From Chitinophaga pinensis (GTDB lineage Bacteria; Bacteroidota; Bacteroidia; Chitinophagales; Chitinophagaceae), in the NCBI GenBank assembly GCA_945876095.1, contig CAMCMP010000005.1, positions 101,577 to 165,576 of the forward strand: a stretch of DNA of 64,000 bases, written 5' to 3'. Shown here one piece after another: positions 9,381-18,363 of the stretch. Position 1 is the first letter of the stretch. Every line of letters starts with the position of its first letter. The notes below the pieces were generated by a model that had not been told where the DNA came from, searched no databases, and saw only the letters and a list, made by a program, of their open reading frames with translations. Both the position numbers and the translations under genes were made by a program.

Positions 9381-10280
9381 ATGGAAACAAAAAACGACCT
9401 TTTAAATGAATTGGAATCACTGAGTCCGCTGATTGCAGCAATGGATAAAGTGAATGTATTTACTGTTCCTCCAGGATATTTTGAAAGTTTGAGTTATACC
9501 GTATTGGCCTGTGTAAACGATGAGCAAAACACTACTACTAATCATTCAGCTATAATAAATCCAACCATTCCGGAAGGATATTTTGATCAGTTAGCAGCTT
9601 CTATTTTAGATAAAATTAAAACCGAGCAAACTGCTAAAGAGGAAATAGAAACTTTATCTCCTATATTAAGCGGCTTACAATTTAAAAAAGTTTTTGAAGT
9701 GCCGACAGGTTATTTTGAACAACTAACAATTGATATAAAAAATTCTATTCAAGATAATTCTTCTACTGATGAGTTAACAAAATTATCTCCTGAGTTGCAA
9801 AAATTGCAAAGAGTAAATGTGTTTGAAGTGCCGACTGGATATTTTGAAAATCTTTCGAATAATATCCTTAAAAAAGCGAAGACTCCTTCTGCAAGAATAG
9901 TTAATTTTCAAGTACGTAATTCATTTTTAAAATATGCAGTAGCTGCAATCATAACTGGTGTAATTGCTATGGGTGGTTTAAGATATTTACAACCATCTCA
10001 ATCTGCAAATACCATTGTTACACCATTGGCAATGTTGGATGAATCTATTGAAAAGGGTAAAATTATGAATGACAAGCAGTTTGAAGAGACCTTACAAAAG
10101 CTTACTTCGTCTGATATAGCTAAATACTTAGAAAATAATGGAGATATCACAGATGTGGCGACATTAAGAAATAATATTGACGAAAACAATTTGCCTAATG
10201 AGGATGATTATATATTAAATGAAGAAACCCTAGATAATTTTATCAAAGAAATTAACAACAATACTTTGAAAAATAATTAA
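9381..10280 (+). CDS. Single-span membrane protein with PxGYF repeats; candidate anti-sigma factor
   Basis: I do not recognise a named family for this 299-residue protein. Its N-terminal half carries four copies of a short motif around PxGYF(E/D)xL, at residues about 30-36, 64-70, 108-114 and 151-157. In three of them a preceding LSP...VF.VP segment makes a unit of about 40 residues. One transmembrane helix follows at about 183-203, then an acidic, Asn-rich C-terminal region. Position directly after an ECF sigma gene (25 nt) and the one-helix layout suggest an anti-sigma role, with the repeats as the cytoplasmic sigma-binding part. That role is inferred from context only; no zinc-binding HxxxCxxC motif is present. 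Confidence 0.6.
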   Translation: METKNDLLNELESLSPLIAAMDKVNVFTVPPGYFESLSYTVLACVNDEQNTTTNHSAIINPTIPEGYFDQLAASILDKIKTEQTAKEEIETLSPILSGLQFKKVFEVPTGYFEQLTIDIKNSIQDNSSTDELTKLSPELQKLQRVNVFEVPTGYFENLSNNILKKAKTPSARIVNFQVRNSFLKYAVAAIITGVIAMGGLRYLQPSQSANTIVTPLAMLDESIEKGKIMNDKQFEETLQKLTSSDIAKYLENNGDITDVATLRNNIDENNLPNEDDYILNEETLDNFIKEINNNTLKNN

Positions 10281-10369
10281 CCGGAAATAAACAATCTATT
10301 AGAAAGGTGAAGATGAAAAACTTAGAATCTGTTTTATAGTTTTCAAGCTTAAAAATTAAAAAAAACAAA

Positions 10370-10828
10370 ATGAAAAAATTTTACTTACTGCTAGTATTGG
10401 TTAGCATTACTGCTTTTGTAAAAGCGCAGGATGAAGCGGTAAATACTGAAAAAAAACAACAAGGTATTGATGCACTAAAAGTGGCGTTTATAAGTAGAGA
10501 GTTAGATCTTACTCCAGACGAAGCACAAAAATTTTGGCCTATTTATAATCAATACGCAAAAGATTTAAAAAATACCATTGGCCGTGGGAATGATGCGTTG
10601 GAGAGGGATGAAAAAGTGCTGAATCTAAGAAAAAGTTATAAGGAGCAATTTTCAAATGTAGTAGGTCAGCAAAGAATGAATAAGATGTATAATGCGGAAG
10701 GAAGGTTTCGAAATTTGCTAATTAAATCTATGCGCAATCAAAATCAAAACCAAAATCAGCGTCCGTCAAATAATCGAATTGAACGTGGAGCGGGAGGTTC
10801 TAGGCCTAATCGTGAAAGGGGGCATTAA
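10370..10828 (+). CDS. Small secreted Spy/CpxP-like protein
   Basis: The 152-residue protein has a clear signal peptide (about residues 1-19, ending VKAQ) and a helical core with LDLTPDEAQKFWPIYNQY. This resembles the LTxxQ-type motif of Spy/CpxP periplasmic proteins, which act as chaperones or stress sensors. The C-terminus is rich in Asn, Gln, Arg and Gly. It is third in a row after an ECF sigma factor and a membrane protein, so it is a plausible sigma target or feedback sensor. The family call is moderate and the function is inferred. Confidence 0.65.
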   Translation: MKKFYLLLVLVSITAFVKAQDEAVNTEKKQQGIDALKVAFISRELDLTPDEAQKFWPIYNQYAKDLKNTIGRGNDALERDEKVLNLRKSYKEQFSNVVGQQRMNKMYNAEGRFRNLLIKSMRNQNQNQNQRPSNNRIERGAGGSRPNRERGH

Positions 10829-10849
10829 ATTTTAATTATGGCCCTCCGG

Positions 10850-11047
10850 TGACTCACCGGAGGCAGTGACTCACCGGAGGCAGTGACTCACCGGAGGCAG
10901 TGACTCACCGGAGGCAGTGACTCACCGGAGGCGGTGACTCACCGGAGGCGGTGACTCACCGGAGGGGGTGACTCACCGGAGGGGGTGACTCACCGGAGGC
11001 AGTGACTCACCGGAGGCGGTGACTCACCGGAGGGGGTGACTCACCGG
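10850..11047. repeat. Tandem array of twelve 17-bp GC-rich repeats
   Basis: The core TGACTCACCGG recurs every 17 nt from 10850 to 11047, twelve times without a slip. The six linker bases vary among AGGCAG, AGGCGG and AGGGGG. Many units contain the dyad GGTGA-C-TCACC, so each can form a small hairpin on either strand. The array fills the gap between two convergent genes, and its last unit contains the stop codon of the MBL-fold gene. Its G+C content contrasts sharply with the AT-rich surroundings. It has no spacers of CRISPR length. Confidence 0.95.
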
Positions 11048-11784
11048 GTATAAATCGGTGTCTTAATATCGTGATAAAATAAAAAAGTCCAACTCTCTGC
11101 TTCTCCTTGCTGCCACCATTGCTGCCGTAATTCCATACACTTTTTGCCATCGAAATCATATTTTGCAATCAACCTACTCTTCATCTGCTGAAGCTGAGGC
11201 GCCACATCTCCACCAAAGAAAATTTTTTGCCCTCCTTCTTCTATCCAAAATACTTGGTGATTTGGAGAATGCCCACCAACTACTTCATAAGTAATCAACT
11301 CATCAATCACCCCCTTTTCACTTGTAGTAATTACTTGGTCTGAATTGGTCATTAATTGTAAATTAATGAGTGATCTCGAAGAAGTTTCACTTTGTAAAGC
11401 GTCCTTAAGCTCAGCATCATTTATATAATACAAAGCACTGGGGAAATTGAATATTTGCTCTTGTTGAAATTTATCCTCTGAACTTATGCCTCCAGAATGA
11501 TCCTTGTGTAAATGACTCAGCAACACTTTAGTAACTTCCAATGGATTGATACCATTGTTAATTAAATTTTGATGTATTTGCAATACCCCCTCTTCGTTTC
11601 TAAACCCTAAGCCAGTGTCTATGACTATAATATCTTTTGAAGTGACAACGCAAAAAGGTTGAATTTCTACCAATAAACTTCCAACTGCTCTTTGCTGAAT
11701 ATTATCTTTTGCTTTGTCAAAGGGAATGAATTGCTTGGTCTTATCAATCGAAAATGCACCTTCACTTAGTGGAATTATCTTCAT
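11041..11784 (-). CDS. MBL-fold metallo-hydrolase
   Basis: The 247-residue cytoplasmic protein has the metallo-beta-lactamase fold. The metal-binding motif HLHKDH is at residues 91-96, with a further His in VVGGHSPNH and an Asp in FFGGDVAPQ, so a two-metal site is likely. The family hydrolyses esters, lactones or thioesters; the substrate cannot be told. The HxHxDH-SGG form and the lack of a signal peptide fit a quorum-lactonase-like or glyoxalase-II-like enzyme. The last three codons (Tyr-Thr-Arg) and the stop run into the 17-bp repeat array, so the exact C-terminus may vary between strains. Confidence 0.85.
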   Translation of the reverse strand: MKIIPLSEGAFSIDKTKQFIPFDKAKDNIQQRAVGSLLVEIQPFCVVTSKDIIVIDTGLGFRNEEGVLQIHQNLINNGINPLEVTKVLLSHLHKDHSGGISSEDKFQQEQIFNFPSALYYINDAELKDALQSETSSRSLINLQLMTNSDQVITTSEKGVIDELITYEVVGGHSPNHQVFWIEEGGQKIFFGGDVAPQLQQMKSRLIAKYDFDGKKCMELRQQWWQQGEAESWTFLFYHDIKTPIYTR

Positions 11785-11907
11785 GTTTTTTGAACCCCTT
11801 TCGGAAATTTTTTACTCTATTCCCAATTGAGTATTTATTTAATATTGATTATTACTAAAATTAAAAATATACAGAACTACTATTCTGCCATCCTTTCAAA
11901 AACCTAC

Positions 11908-13260
11908 TTATCTAAGTATCATTAACCTATCAGCATCTAAACGAATCAAAATGAAAAGCAAAATAGTAAAGGTCAACAATGAAGATCCTCCATAACTTAA
12001 CAAGGGTAGGGTAATGCCGATAACTGGAGCTAAACCAATCGTTACACATATATTTACTGCCACATGAAAGAAAATAATACTTGCTACACAATAAGCATAT
12101 ACCCTACTGAATGTACTTCGCTGCCTTTCAGCAATATTAATTATTCGAAAAATAATTGCCATGTATAACAACATCAACAGGGTGCTTCCCCAGAATCCGA
12201 AATTTTCACCAACGGAAGTAAAAATAAAATCAGTATGCTGCTCCGGCACAAAGTCTCCCTGCGTTTGGGTTCCTTTCAAAAATCCCTTTCCATAAAAACC
12301 TCCAGAACCAATCGCAATTTTTGATTGTTTAACATTATAATTTTGCTGAGCATCTTTTTTCTGTTTTGCTTTTTGATCTTGTGGATTTAGAAGTCCTGAC
12401 ACATTTTTATCCGCAAATGGATTATCCACCCCTACCATGCTAAAGATTCTATCTGCCTGATAAGGTTTAAACACGTATTTAAAAGTAAGTGGAACTGCCA
12501 ACCCAACAAAAGCTGAACAAAACAACCAAACTCCAATCACCAGTCCAAGTAAACGCTTATTTCGTTTAATTTGTCGTCGACTTACATAAATAAATAATAT
12601 AGACAATACAAAAAAAGCAATCAGTAGTGTTATCGGAGAAAATAGAAGGGAAACAATCAATAAAATTGCCATTGCTAATCCTGTAATCAAATAACCTGGA
12701 GGTAAACCCTCTCGATACATTGGTATTAAAAAGGAAAAATACACTAAAGCAAGCCCTGTTTCACCCTGCAAAATTGACAACATAGCAGGAGTAAAAGAAA
12801 TAGCTGCGGCTATCAATTGAGATTGCGACTTTTTAAAATCTATATCTGGCATAGATAAATATTTTGCCAGTGCTAAAGAAGTAAAAATTTTACAAAGTTC
12901 TACAGGTTGTAAATTCATGAAACCCAATGGTATCCAGCTCTTGGACCCTTTAATTTCTTTACCCAACACAAAAGTTGCTAAGATTAAAAGAAAACCGGCG
13001 AGATAGGAAATATTCGCCATTGCAGTAAAAAGTTTACTGTCTGTTAATAATATAAAAATAGCTACACCTAAACAGACAATAAAAAATATAAATTGTTTAC
13101 TATAATTTTTTTTAAAGCCCAAAAAGCTTTCGATTACGCCGTCAGTAGTTCTGTATTCTACCGAAAAAATACAAATTAACCCAATTACTACTAAAAGGGC
13201 ATACAAGCATACCAATACCCAGTCAAATCCTTTTCCAATAACAGGGTTTTTTTGAAACAT
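11908..13260 (-). CDS. rodA: Rod-shape peptidoglycan polymerase RodA
   Basis: This 450-residue SEDS-family inner-membrane glycosyltransferase polymerises lipid II during side-wall growth. About ten membrane segments are seen, and the signature near the C-terminus is ITLPLLSYGGSSLLTF. A large extracytoplasmic loop in the middle contains GSGGFYGKGFLKGTQTQGDFVPEQHTDFIF, the usual SEDS loop. It also has a local Lys/Gln-rich insertion just before it (around DQKAKQKKDAQQNYN). It is the last gene of the mreBCD-mrdA-rodA cluster, 37 nt after mrdA, and should work as a complex with that PBP2. Confidence 0.93.
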   Translation of the reverse strand: MFQKNPVIGKGFDWVLVCLYALLVVIGLICIFSVEYRTTDGVIESFLGFKKNYSKQFIFFIVCLGVAIFILLTDSKLFTAMANISYLAGFLLILATFVLGKEIKGSKSWIPLGFMNLQPVELCKIFTSLALAKYLSMPDIDFKKSQSQLIAAAISFTPAMLSILQGETGLALVYFSFLIPMYREGLPPGYLITGLAMAILLIVSLLFSPITLLIAFFVLSILFIYVSRRQIKRNKRLLGLVIGVWLFCSAFVGLAVPLTFKYVFKPYQADRIFSMVGVDNPFADKNVSGLLNPQDQKAKQKKDAQQNYNVKQSKIAIGSGGFYGKGFLKGTQTQGDFVPEQHTDFIFTSVGENFGFWGSTLLMLLYMAIIFRIINIAERQRSTFSRVYAYCVASIIFFHVAVNICVTIGLAPVIGITLPLLSYGGSSLLTFTILLFILIRLDADRLMILR

Positions 13261-13297
13261 TTTTAAAATATAAATTAGGATGTTATAACGAAGGTCA

Positions 13298-15436
13298 TTA
13301 ATTTTTTATAGTAACTCTCACTACACTCTTTCTTTTTTCCTCTGGTAATACTGCTTCAATATACCTTTTAAATGAAAAAGGAAAGCTGTCTTTTTTAGAC
13401 CTTCTCCCTTTATTCAAATCGCTATCCTTTTTAAATCTATCGATCAACTTTCTTTCATCGCCCTCATCCAAGAAATTAGTATCATTCATTTTCCTTAAAG
13501 ATGGCTTGCCAATTAAATTGGAAGATTCGCTGATTTGCCTCATAGAATCTTGTCTTCTAATTTCTTTATAAATTCTAGCAGGCAATAAATTAAGGGCAGA
13601 CAATTTTTCAATTTGATCTAATCTTCCAGTATTACTAATAGAGTCTTTTAAATACTTCTCAATCATCAAACCAACAATAGGCGCAGCATAGGTGCCGCCA
13701 AATTTTCCGCTATTTTCAACCACACACATGATGGCAATTTTAGGGTTTTCTCTTGGAGCAAAGCCACAGAAAAATGTATGATTAGGTTGTTTTACTGCTC
13801 CAATATAATTTTCAACGGTTCCTGTTTTTCCGCAAATATCAATCCCTTCTACCTTTGCACCTAGTCCAGTACCTCTATCTACCACACCTTGCATGGCTTC
13901 GTGCACAACTTCAAAAACACTGTCTGAAATATTAGAAGTATTGTGTTGCTCACTGTATTTTGTTAAAAGTGAAAACTGATCACCTCCCTCAATAGAATCG
14001 ACCATATGAGGAGTTTTAAACCAACCTTTATTGGCAATAAAAGCCATTTCGTTGGCTACCTGTAGAGGAGTTACATTCACTTCACCCTGACCAATACTTA
14101 CCGATCGAAATGTACAGAAATTCCAATGTCCAGCTCCATAAATTTTATTGTATTGAATGGGTGTAGGTATATTGCCAGCTGCTTCACCTGCAACATCCAC
14201 ACCTAATTTATGTCCTAATCCAAAAGAATACATATATTGATTCCAAGCAGCTAAACTACTATCAACGTTAGGGTATTTTGGATTGTTAATTACTCGCTGC
14301 ATTACATTGGCAAAATAAGTATTATCCGAAATAGTGATAGCGCTTCGTAAATCAAAGACTCCCTTATCCAAACATTGCATTGGCCTTTGGCTTCCACATC
14401 CATAGAAAGCACCGGTACAAGAAAATCTTGTAGTGGTTTCAATTACCCCTTCGTGCAATGCAATGAGCGCTTGCAAGGTTTTAAAAGTAGATCCTGGTGA
14501 ATAGATAGCGCTAACAGTTCTATTGTAAAGAGGGAGAGCTGGATTTAATAATAATTCTGCGATATGCTTTTTTCGGGTAGAACCTGCCAACAACTTTGGC
14601 TTAAATGTAGGGCTACTAATCATTGCCAAAACTCCACCTGTTTTTGGATCCACAGCTACAATCGCTCCTAACTTATTCTCCATTAATTTTTCTCCTAATG
14701 CTTGTAATTCTATATCGAGGGCAAGATGCATATTATTGCCAGCGATGGCTGCAGTATCCAAGCGGCCATTATCTAGCCTTTCTGTTAACCTGTTTTTATT
14801 ATCTCTTTTCCAAAATTCAATTCCTCTTTTACCCATCAATACCCTTTCATAGGTTCTTTCCAATCCTGTTTTACCAGCATAATCACCAATCTGATAACCC
14901 TCATTAGAATGCTGCTTCAAAAAATTACTATCCACTTCGGACAAATAACCCAAAATATTACCTCCCGCATCTACAGGATAACTCCTTACGGGACGCTCTT
15001 GTAAATAAAATCCGGGAACGAATTTGTACATGGCCTCATTTATCATCGCCATTTTTTCATCGCTAAGCAATGCTTCAAAAACTGAATGTCTGCTTCGGCC
15101 ATTTTTAACAATTACATCTACTACTCTTTTTAAAAACTGCTCTGTATCAATCTCAAGAACTCTGCACAATGCTGCAGTATCAATCCCTTTTAATTTATTA
15201 GGCGAAATCATCAAATCATAAATAGTCATATTTTGTAAAATAGCCTTTCGATGACGATCATAAACAATTCCTCGATCTGGATAAATTACTTTTCTAAATT
15301 TCCCTTGATCATCTGCCATGATTCGATATTTCTTAGAAAAAATCTGCAAATTTGCTAGCTGAAAAATTATAATAACAAACATGCCTGCGAAGGCAAGTTT
15401 AATTACATTTTTACTAGACTGATTAAAAACTGGCAA
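13298..15436 (-). CDS. mrdA: Penicillin-binding protein 2, rod-shape transpeptidase
   Basis: This 712-residue class B PBP crosslinks peptidoglycan in the elongation complex. An N-terminal membrane anchor (about residues 10-30) is followed by the dimerisation domain, including YPDRGIVYDRHRK. The transpeptidase domain has the active-site Ser in STFK (316-319), SDN (370-372) and KTGT (537-540). A basic, serine-rich C-terminal tail of about 110 residues after the domain is longer than in the E. coli protein. It lies between mreD and rodA. Confidence 0.94.
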   Translation of the reverse strand: MPVFNQSSKNVIKLAFAGMFVIIIFQLANLQIFSKKYRIMADDQGKFRKVIYPDRGIVYDRHRKAILQNMTIYDLMISPNKLKGIDTAALCRVLEIDTEQFLKRVVDVIVKNGRSRHSVFEALLSDEKMAMINEAMYKFVPGFYLQERPVRSYPVDAGGNILGYLSEVDSNFLKQHSNEGYQIGDYAGKTGLERTYERVLMGKRGIEFWKRDNKNRLTERLDNGRLDTAAIAGNNMHLALDIELQALGEKLMENKLGAIVAVDPKTGGVLAMISSPTFKPKLLAGSTRKKHIAELLLNPALPLYNRTVSAIYSPGSTFKTLQALIALHEGVIETTTRFSCTGAFYGCGSQRPMQCLDKGVFDLRSAITISDNTYFANVMQRVINNPKYPNVDSSLAAWNQYMYSFGLGHKLGVDVAGEAAGNIPTPIQYNKIYGAGHWNFCTFRSVSIGQGEVNVTPLQVANEMAFIANKGWFKTPHMVDSIEGGDQFSLLTKYSEQHNTSNISDSVFEVVHEAMQGVVDRGTGLGAKVEGIDICGKTGTVENYIGAVKQPNHTFFCGFAPRENPKIAIMCVVENSGKFGGTYAAPIVGLMIEKYLKDSISNTGRLDQIEKLSALNLLPARIYKEIRRQDSMRQISESSNLIGKPSLRKMNDTNFLDEGDERKLIDRFKKDSDLNKGRRSKKDSFPFSFKRYIEAVLPEEKRKSVVRVTIKN

Positions 15437-15512
15437 AGGAGTTTAATTATAATTTGATGGTAGATATTTTCAAAATTGTAACCCTAAAATATAAAAATCT
15501 TAATAAATAAAA

Positions 15513-16046
15513 TCACACAGTGTTTGTTCTAAAAGCTTGTTTCCTTGAAAACAACAATTCCACAATCATGATAAGCAATAAACTGATGGCAGTTGAGAAT
15601 ACTGTTTTTACAATAAAATACCAGACATCTCCAAATTGTATGGCTTCTAAAAAAAACAACCATCCATGGTGAACCAAAGTGAGCATTCCTGCATAAACTA
15701 AATAAGGAATAAAACCTCCCATACTTTTTGCAGAAGGCGCTTGATAATTGTTCTCTGCTCCCTGTTGAGATATTAATAAATTAACTACAAATGGTCGGAG
15801 ATAAGCAATTAAAACACAGGCGGCAGAATGAAATCCTGGATGATGACGAAAACCATCAAGCGTAAAGCCCAAGGCAAATGCAATCAACATTTGAAAAGCG
15901 CGATTGCCTTCAAAGGGCATCCATAAAATAAAAAGGAAATAAATATAGGGAGTAACCATATAATGCAAATGGATTCTGTCTAGTACATAAACTTGTACCA
16001 GGATAAGCAGAATAAAACGAAGCATATTTTTTAACAGTGTACCCAT
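15513..16046 (-). CDS. mreD: Rod shape-determining protein MreD
   Basis: A 177-residue, very hydrophobic protein with about five membrane segments, in the position expected for MreD between mreC and mrdA. MreD sequences are poorly conserved; the assignment rests on size, topology and gene order. It links MreB filaments to the membrane synthesis complex. It starts 20 nt after the mreC stop codon. Confidence 0.85.
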   Translation of the reverse strand: MGTLLKNMLRFILLILVQVYVLDRIHLHYMVTPYIYFLFILWMPFEGNRAFQMLIAFALGFTLDGFRHHPGFHSAACVLIAYLRPFVVNLLISQQGAENNYQAPSAKSMGGFIPYLVYAGMLTLVHHGWLFFLEAIQFGDVWYFIVKTVFSTAISLLLIMIVELLFSRKQAFRTNTV

Positions 16047-16066
16047 TTCTTGTCTTCTAGATTCAT

Positions 16067-16927
16067 TTAATTATTCACTTTATTATTAGCATTTTTTATT
16101 AGCTGATCAACCTCTTCCCTTTGTAAATTTTCTATTGCATATACATATTGAATGTTATAGAAATTTGCAGTTGATTTTAAATAGAGAATATAATTATTTG
16201 TGCCCTTGTCCTTCACTATTTCTTCAATGGTTCCTATCATTAATCCATATGGAAATGTGGTAGTAAAGCCACTAGTGTAAACTGTATCACCCTTGGCTAC
16301 TTGGGCACTTTTTCTAATATCAATTAATGAAAGACGATTGGGATCTTTTCCGTCCCAAATCACTTGTCCCACTTCTCCGCCCTTTTTAAGTTTTGCACTT
16401 ATTTTACTATCCTTGTGAAGAAGACTCATTACCACCGCATAATTTTCGCTTACATCTGTTACAATGCCCACTACGCCATTATTGAGATCTACCACCCCGT
16501 CATCTTTTTTTATTTGTTGACCAGTTCCCCGCTGCAATGCGATAAAGTTATTTTGTGCAGAAACAGAATTTGAAACCACTTTTGCAGAAAAGTATTGCCA
16601 TTTTCTTTTAAGCCCTGTTGTGTCATTTAAAATATCCTCATTAACAATTTTAGTTGAGCTGTCTTGTCTTTCAAAATTTTCATTTAAAAGATTTGTCAAC
16701 CGTTCATTATTTTTAACCAGCGCCTCATTGGTATTTCTCAATTTTAAAAAGTAATCTACCTTATTAAACTGGGTATTGACCCTTCCTGTAACCTCATTCA
16801 TAAAATTAGAAGCCAATGCATTGTGATAGCTGTTATAATGAACCAAGAAGTAGATTGAAAAGCCCTGCAATAATAATAGAACAATGAAATTGGAATATCT
16901 GCGAAAAAACAGAAAAAGATTATGCAT
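16067..16927 (-). CDS. mreC: Rod shape-determining protein MreC
   Basis: The 286-residue protein has an N-terminal membrane anchor (about residues 12-32), a coiled-coil segment (about 45-85, KLRNTNEALVKNNERLTNLL) and the periplasmic beta-domain with VVDLNNGVVGIVTDVSENYAVV and SGFTTTFPYGLMIGTIEEI. MreC organises PBP2 and RodA around the cell. A 122-nt gap separates it from mreB; I see no gene there. Confidence 0.92.
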   Translation of the reverse strand: MHNLFLFFRRYSNFIVLLLLQGFSIYFLVHYNSYHNALASNFMNEVTGRVNTQFNKVDYFLKLRNTNEALVKNNERLTNLLNENFERQDSSTKIVNEDILNDTTGLKRKWQYFSAKVVSNSVSAQNNFIALQRGTGQQIKKDDGVVDLNNGVVGIVTDVSENYAVVMSLLHKDSKISAKLKKGGEVGQVIWDGKDPNRLSLIDIRKSAQVAKGDTVYTSGFTTTFPYGLMIGTIEEIVKDKGTNNYILYLKSTANFYNIQYVYAIENLQREEVDQLIKNANNKVNN

Positions 16928-17049
16928 ATGTTAACCCTCCTAACCTTCTCTGAGAAGAGAAGTCTGCACTCTGTAAATTTAAAAGAATTTTCATACCAGA
17001 AAAGAACACTGTCTTTTTCGCCCACTGGCGGATTGTGATTGATGAAAGT

Positions 17050-18075
17050 TTAGCGCATTACAAAAGGATATTTGTCATAGTTCTTCAATGCAATGCCGGT
17101 TCCTCTAACAACACTTTTAAGTGGATCATCCGCCACATGAACAGGCAATTTTATTTTTGCTGCTATCCTTTTATCCAGTCCTCGTAAAAGTGCCCCACCT
17201 CCAGTTAAATATAAGCCTCTTCGGTAAATATCTCCAGCCAATTCGGGCGGAGTAATTTCTAAGGCCTTCAATATCGCTTCTTCTATTTTAAATATACTTT
17301 TGTCCAATGCTTCAGCCACTTCTTGGTAGCTTACAAAAACTTGTTTGGGTATACCGGTCACCAAGTCACGGCCATTAACCGGAATATCATCGGGAGGATT
17401 ATCTAGATCTTTCAATGCGGCACCTACCTGAATTTTAATTTGCTCAGCAGTACGCTCACCTATCAATAAACTATGGTAACGTCTTAACGCCTCCATAATA
17501 TCGGCAGTAAATTCATCTCCAGCAATACGTATACTTTGATCACAAACAATACCTGCTAGCGCTATCACTGTAATTCCGGTAGTTCCTCCACCAATATCTA
17601 TAATCATATTCCCCACCGGTTCTTCCACATCAATTCCAATTCCAAGTGCGGCAGCCATCGGTTCATGAATCAAGTATACCTCTTTAGCACCTGCTTGTTC
17701 AGCACTATCTCTTACCGCACGCTTTTCAACTTCAGTAATGCTACTAGGAATACAAATCATCATTCTCCAGCTAGGCGCAAATAATGGTTTTTTGGGATAG
17801 ATCATTTTAATCATTTCCCTAATCATCAATTCGGCAGCATTGAAATCTGCAATTACTCCATCTTTCAAAGGACGAACCGTACGAATACTTTCATGGGTTT
17901 TTTCATGCATCATCAATGCCTTTTTACCCACCGCTAAAATATTCTTCGGATTATTTCTGTCCAATGCCACAATAGAAGGCTCATTCACTACCACTTCATC
18001 ATTAAAAATGATCAAAGTATTTGCAGTGCCCAAATCCATTGCAATTTCTTGAGTAAAAAAATTAAAAAGGCCCAT
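17050..18075 (-). CDS. mreB: Rod shape-determining actin homologue MreB
   Basis: This 341-residue actin-fold ATPase polymerises under the membrane and guides side-wall synthesis. The phosphate-1 motif is IAMDLGTANTLI near the N-terminus. The phosphate-2 motif is MIIDIGGGTTGI and the adenosine motif is YLTGGGALLRGLDKRI. Length is normal for MreB. It is the first gene of the mreB-mreC-mreD-mrdA-rodA run. The 288-nt gap upstream to purD contains no gene I can see and no exact promoter consensus. Confidence 0.96.
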   Translation of the reverse strand: MGLFNFFTQEIAMDLGTANTLIIFNDEVVVNEPSIVALDRNNPKNILAVGKKALMMHEKTHESIRTVRPLKDGVIADFNAAELMIREMIKMIYPKKPLFAPSWRMMICIPSSITEVEKRAVRDSAEQAGAKEVYLIHEPMAAALGIGIDVEEPVGNMIIDIGGGTTGITVIALAGIVCDQSIRIAGDEFTADIMEALRRYHSLLIGERTAEQIKIQVGAALKDLDNPPDDIPVNGRDLVTGIPKQVFVSYQEVAEALDKSIFKIEEAILKALEITPPELAGDIYRRGLYLTGGGALLRGLDKRIAAKIKLPVHVADDPLKSVVRGTGIALKNYDKYPFVMR

Positions 18076-18363
18076 AATTTATACAGAGAAGAATAGTTTG
18101 TAAAGAATGAAGCAAAGTTGAAGTAAATTATTTGAATTAACAACCGTAAAACCTTTATTTTTCAAGATTTTTTGCAGATAGGGGATGAATAGATTTTTAC
18201 TTGCTGATTTTTTATTTTTGAAATTTTGTTTTACCTAATCAGAATTTGAAAAAAATACTTATTTTGAAATTTAGATGGCTCTAATTTGAAAGATTTTTTT
18301 CCATTTTTTGGGCCTTGAAACAAACCGTTTTTTAATCTTCTGCCCAAATACTAAATTTCAAAA

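Noticed and set aside
10850..11047. 17-bp repeats as a CRISPR array
   Set aside because: Repeats are contiguous with 6-nt variable linkers; there are no spacers of normal length and no cas genes.
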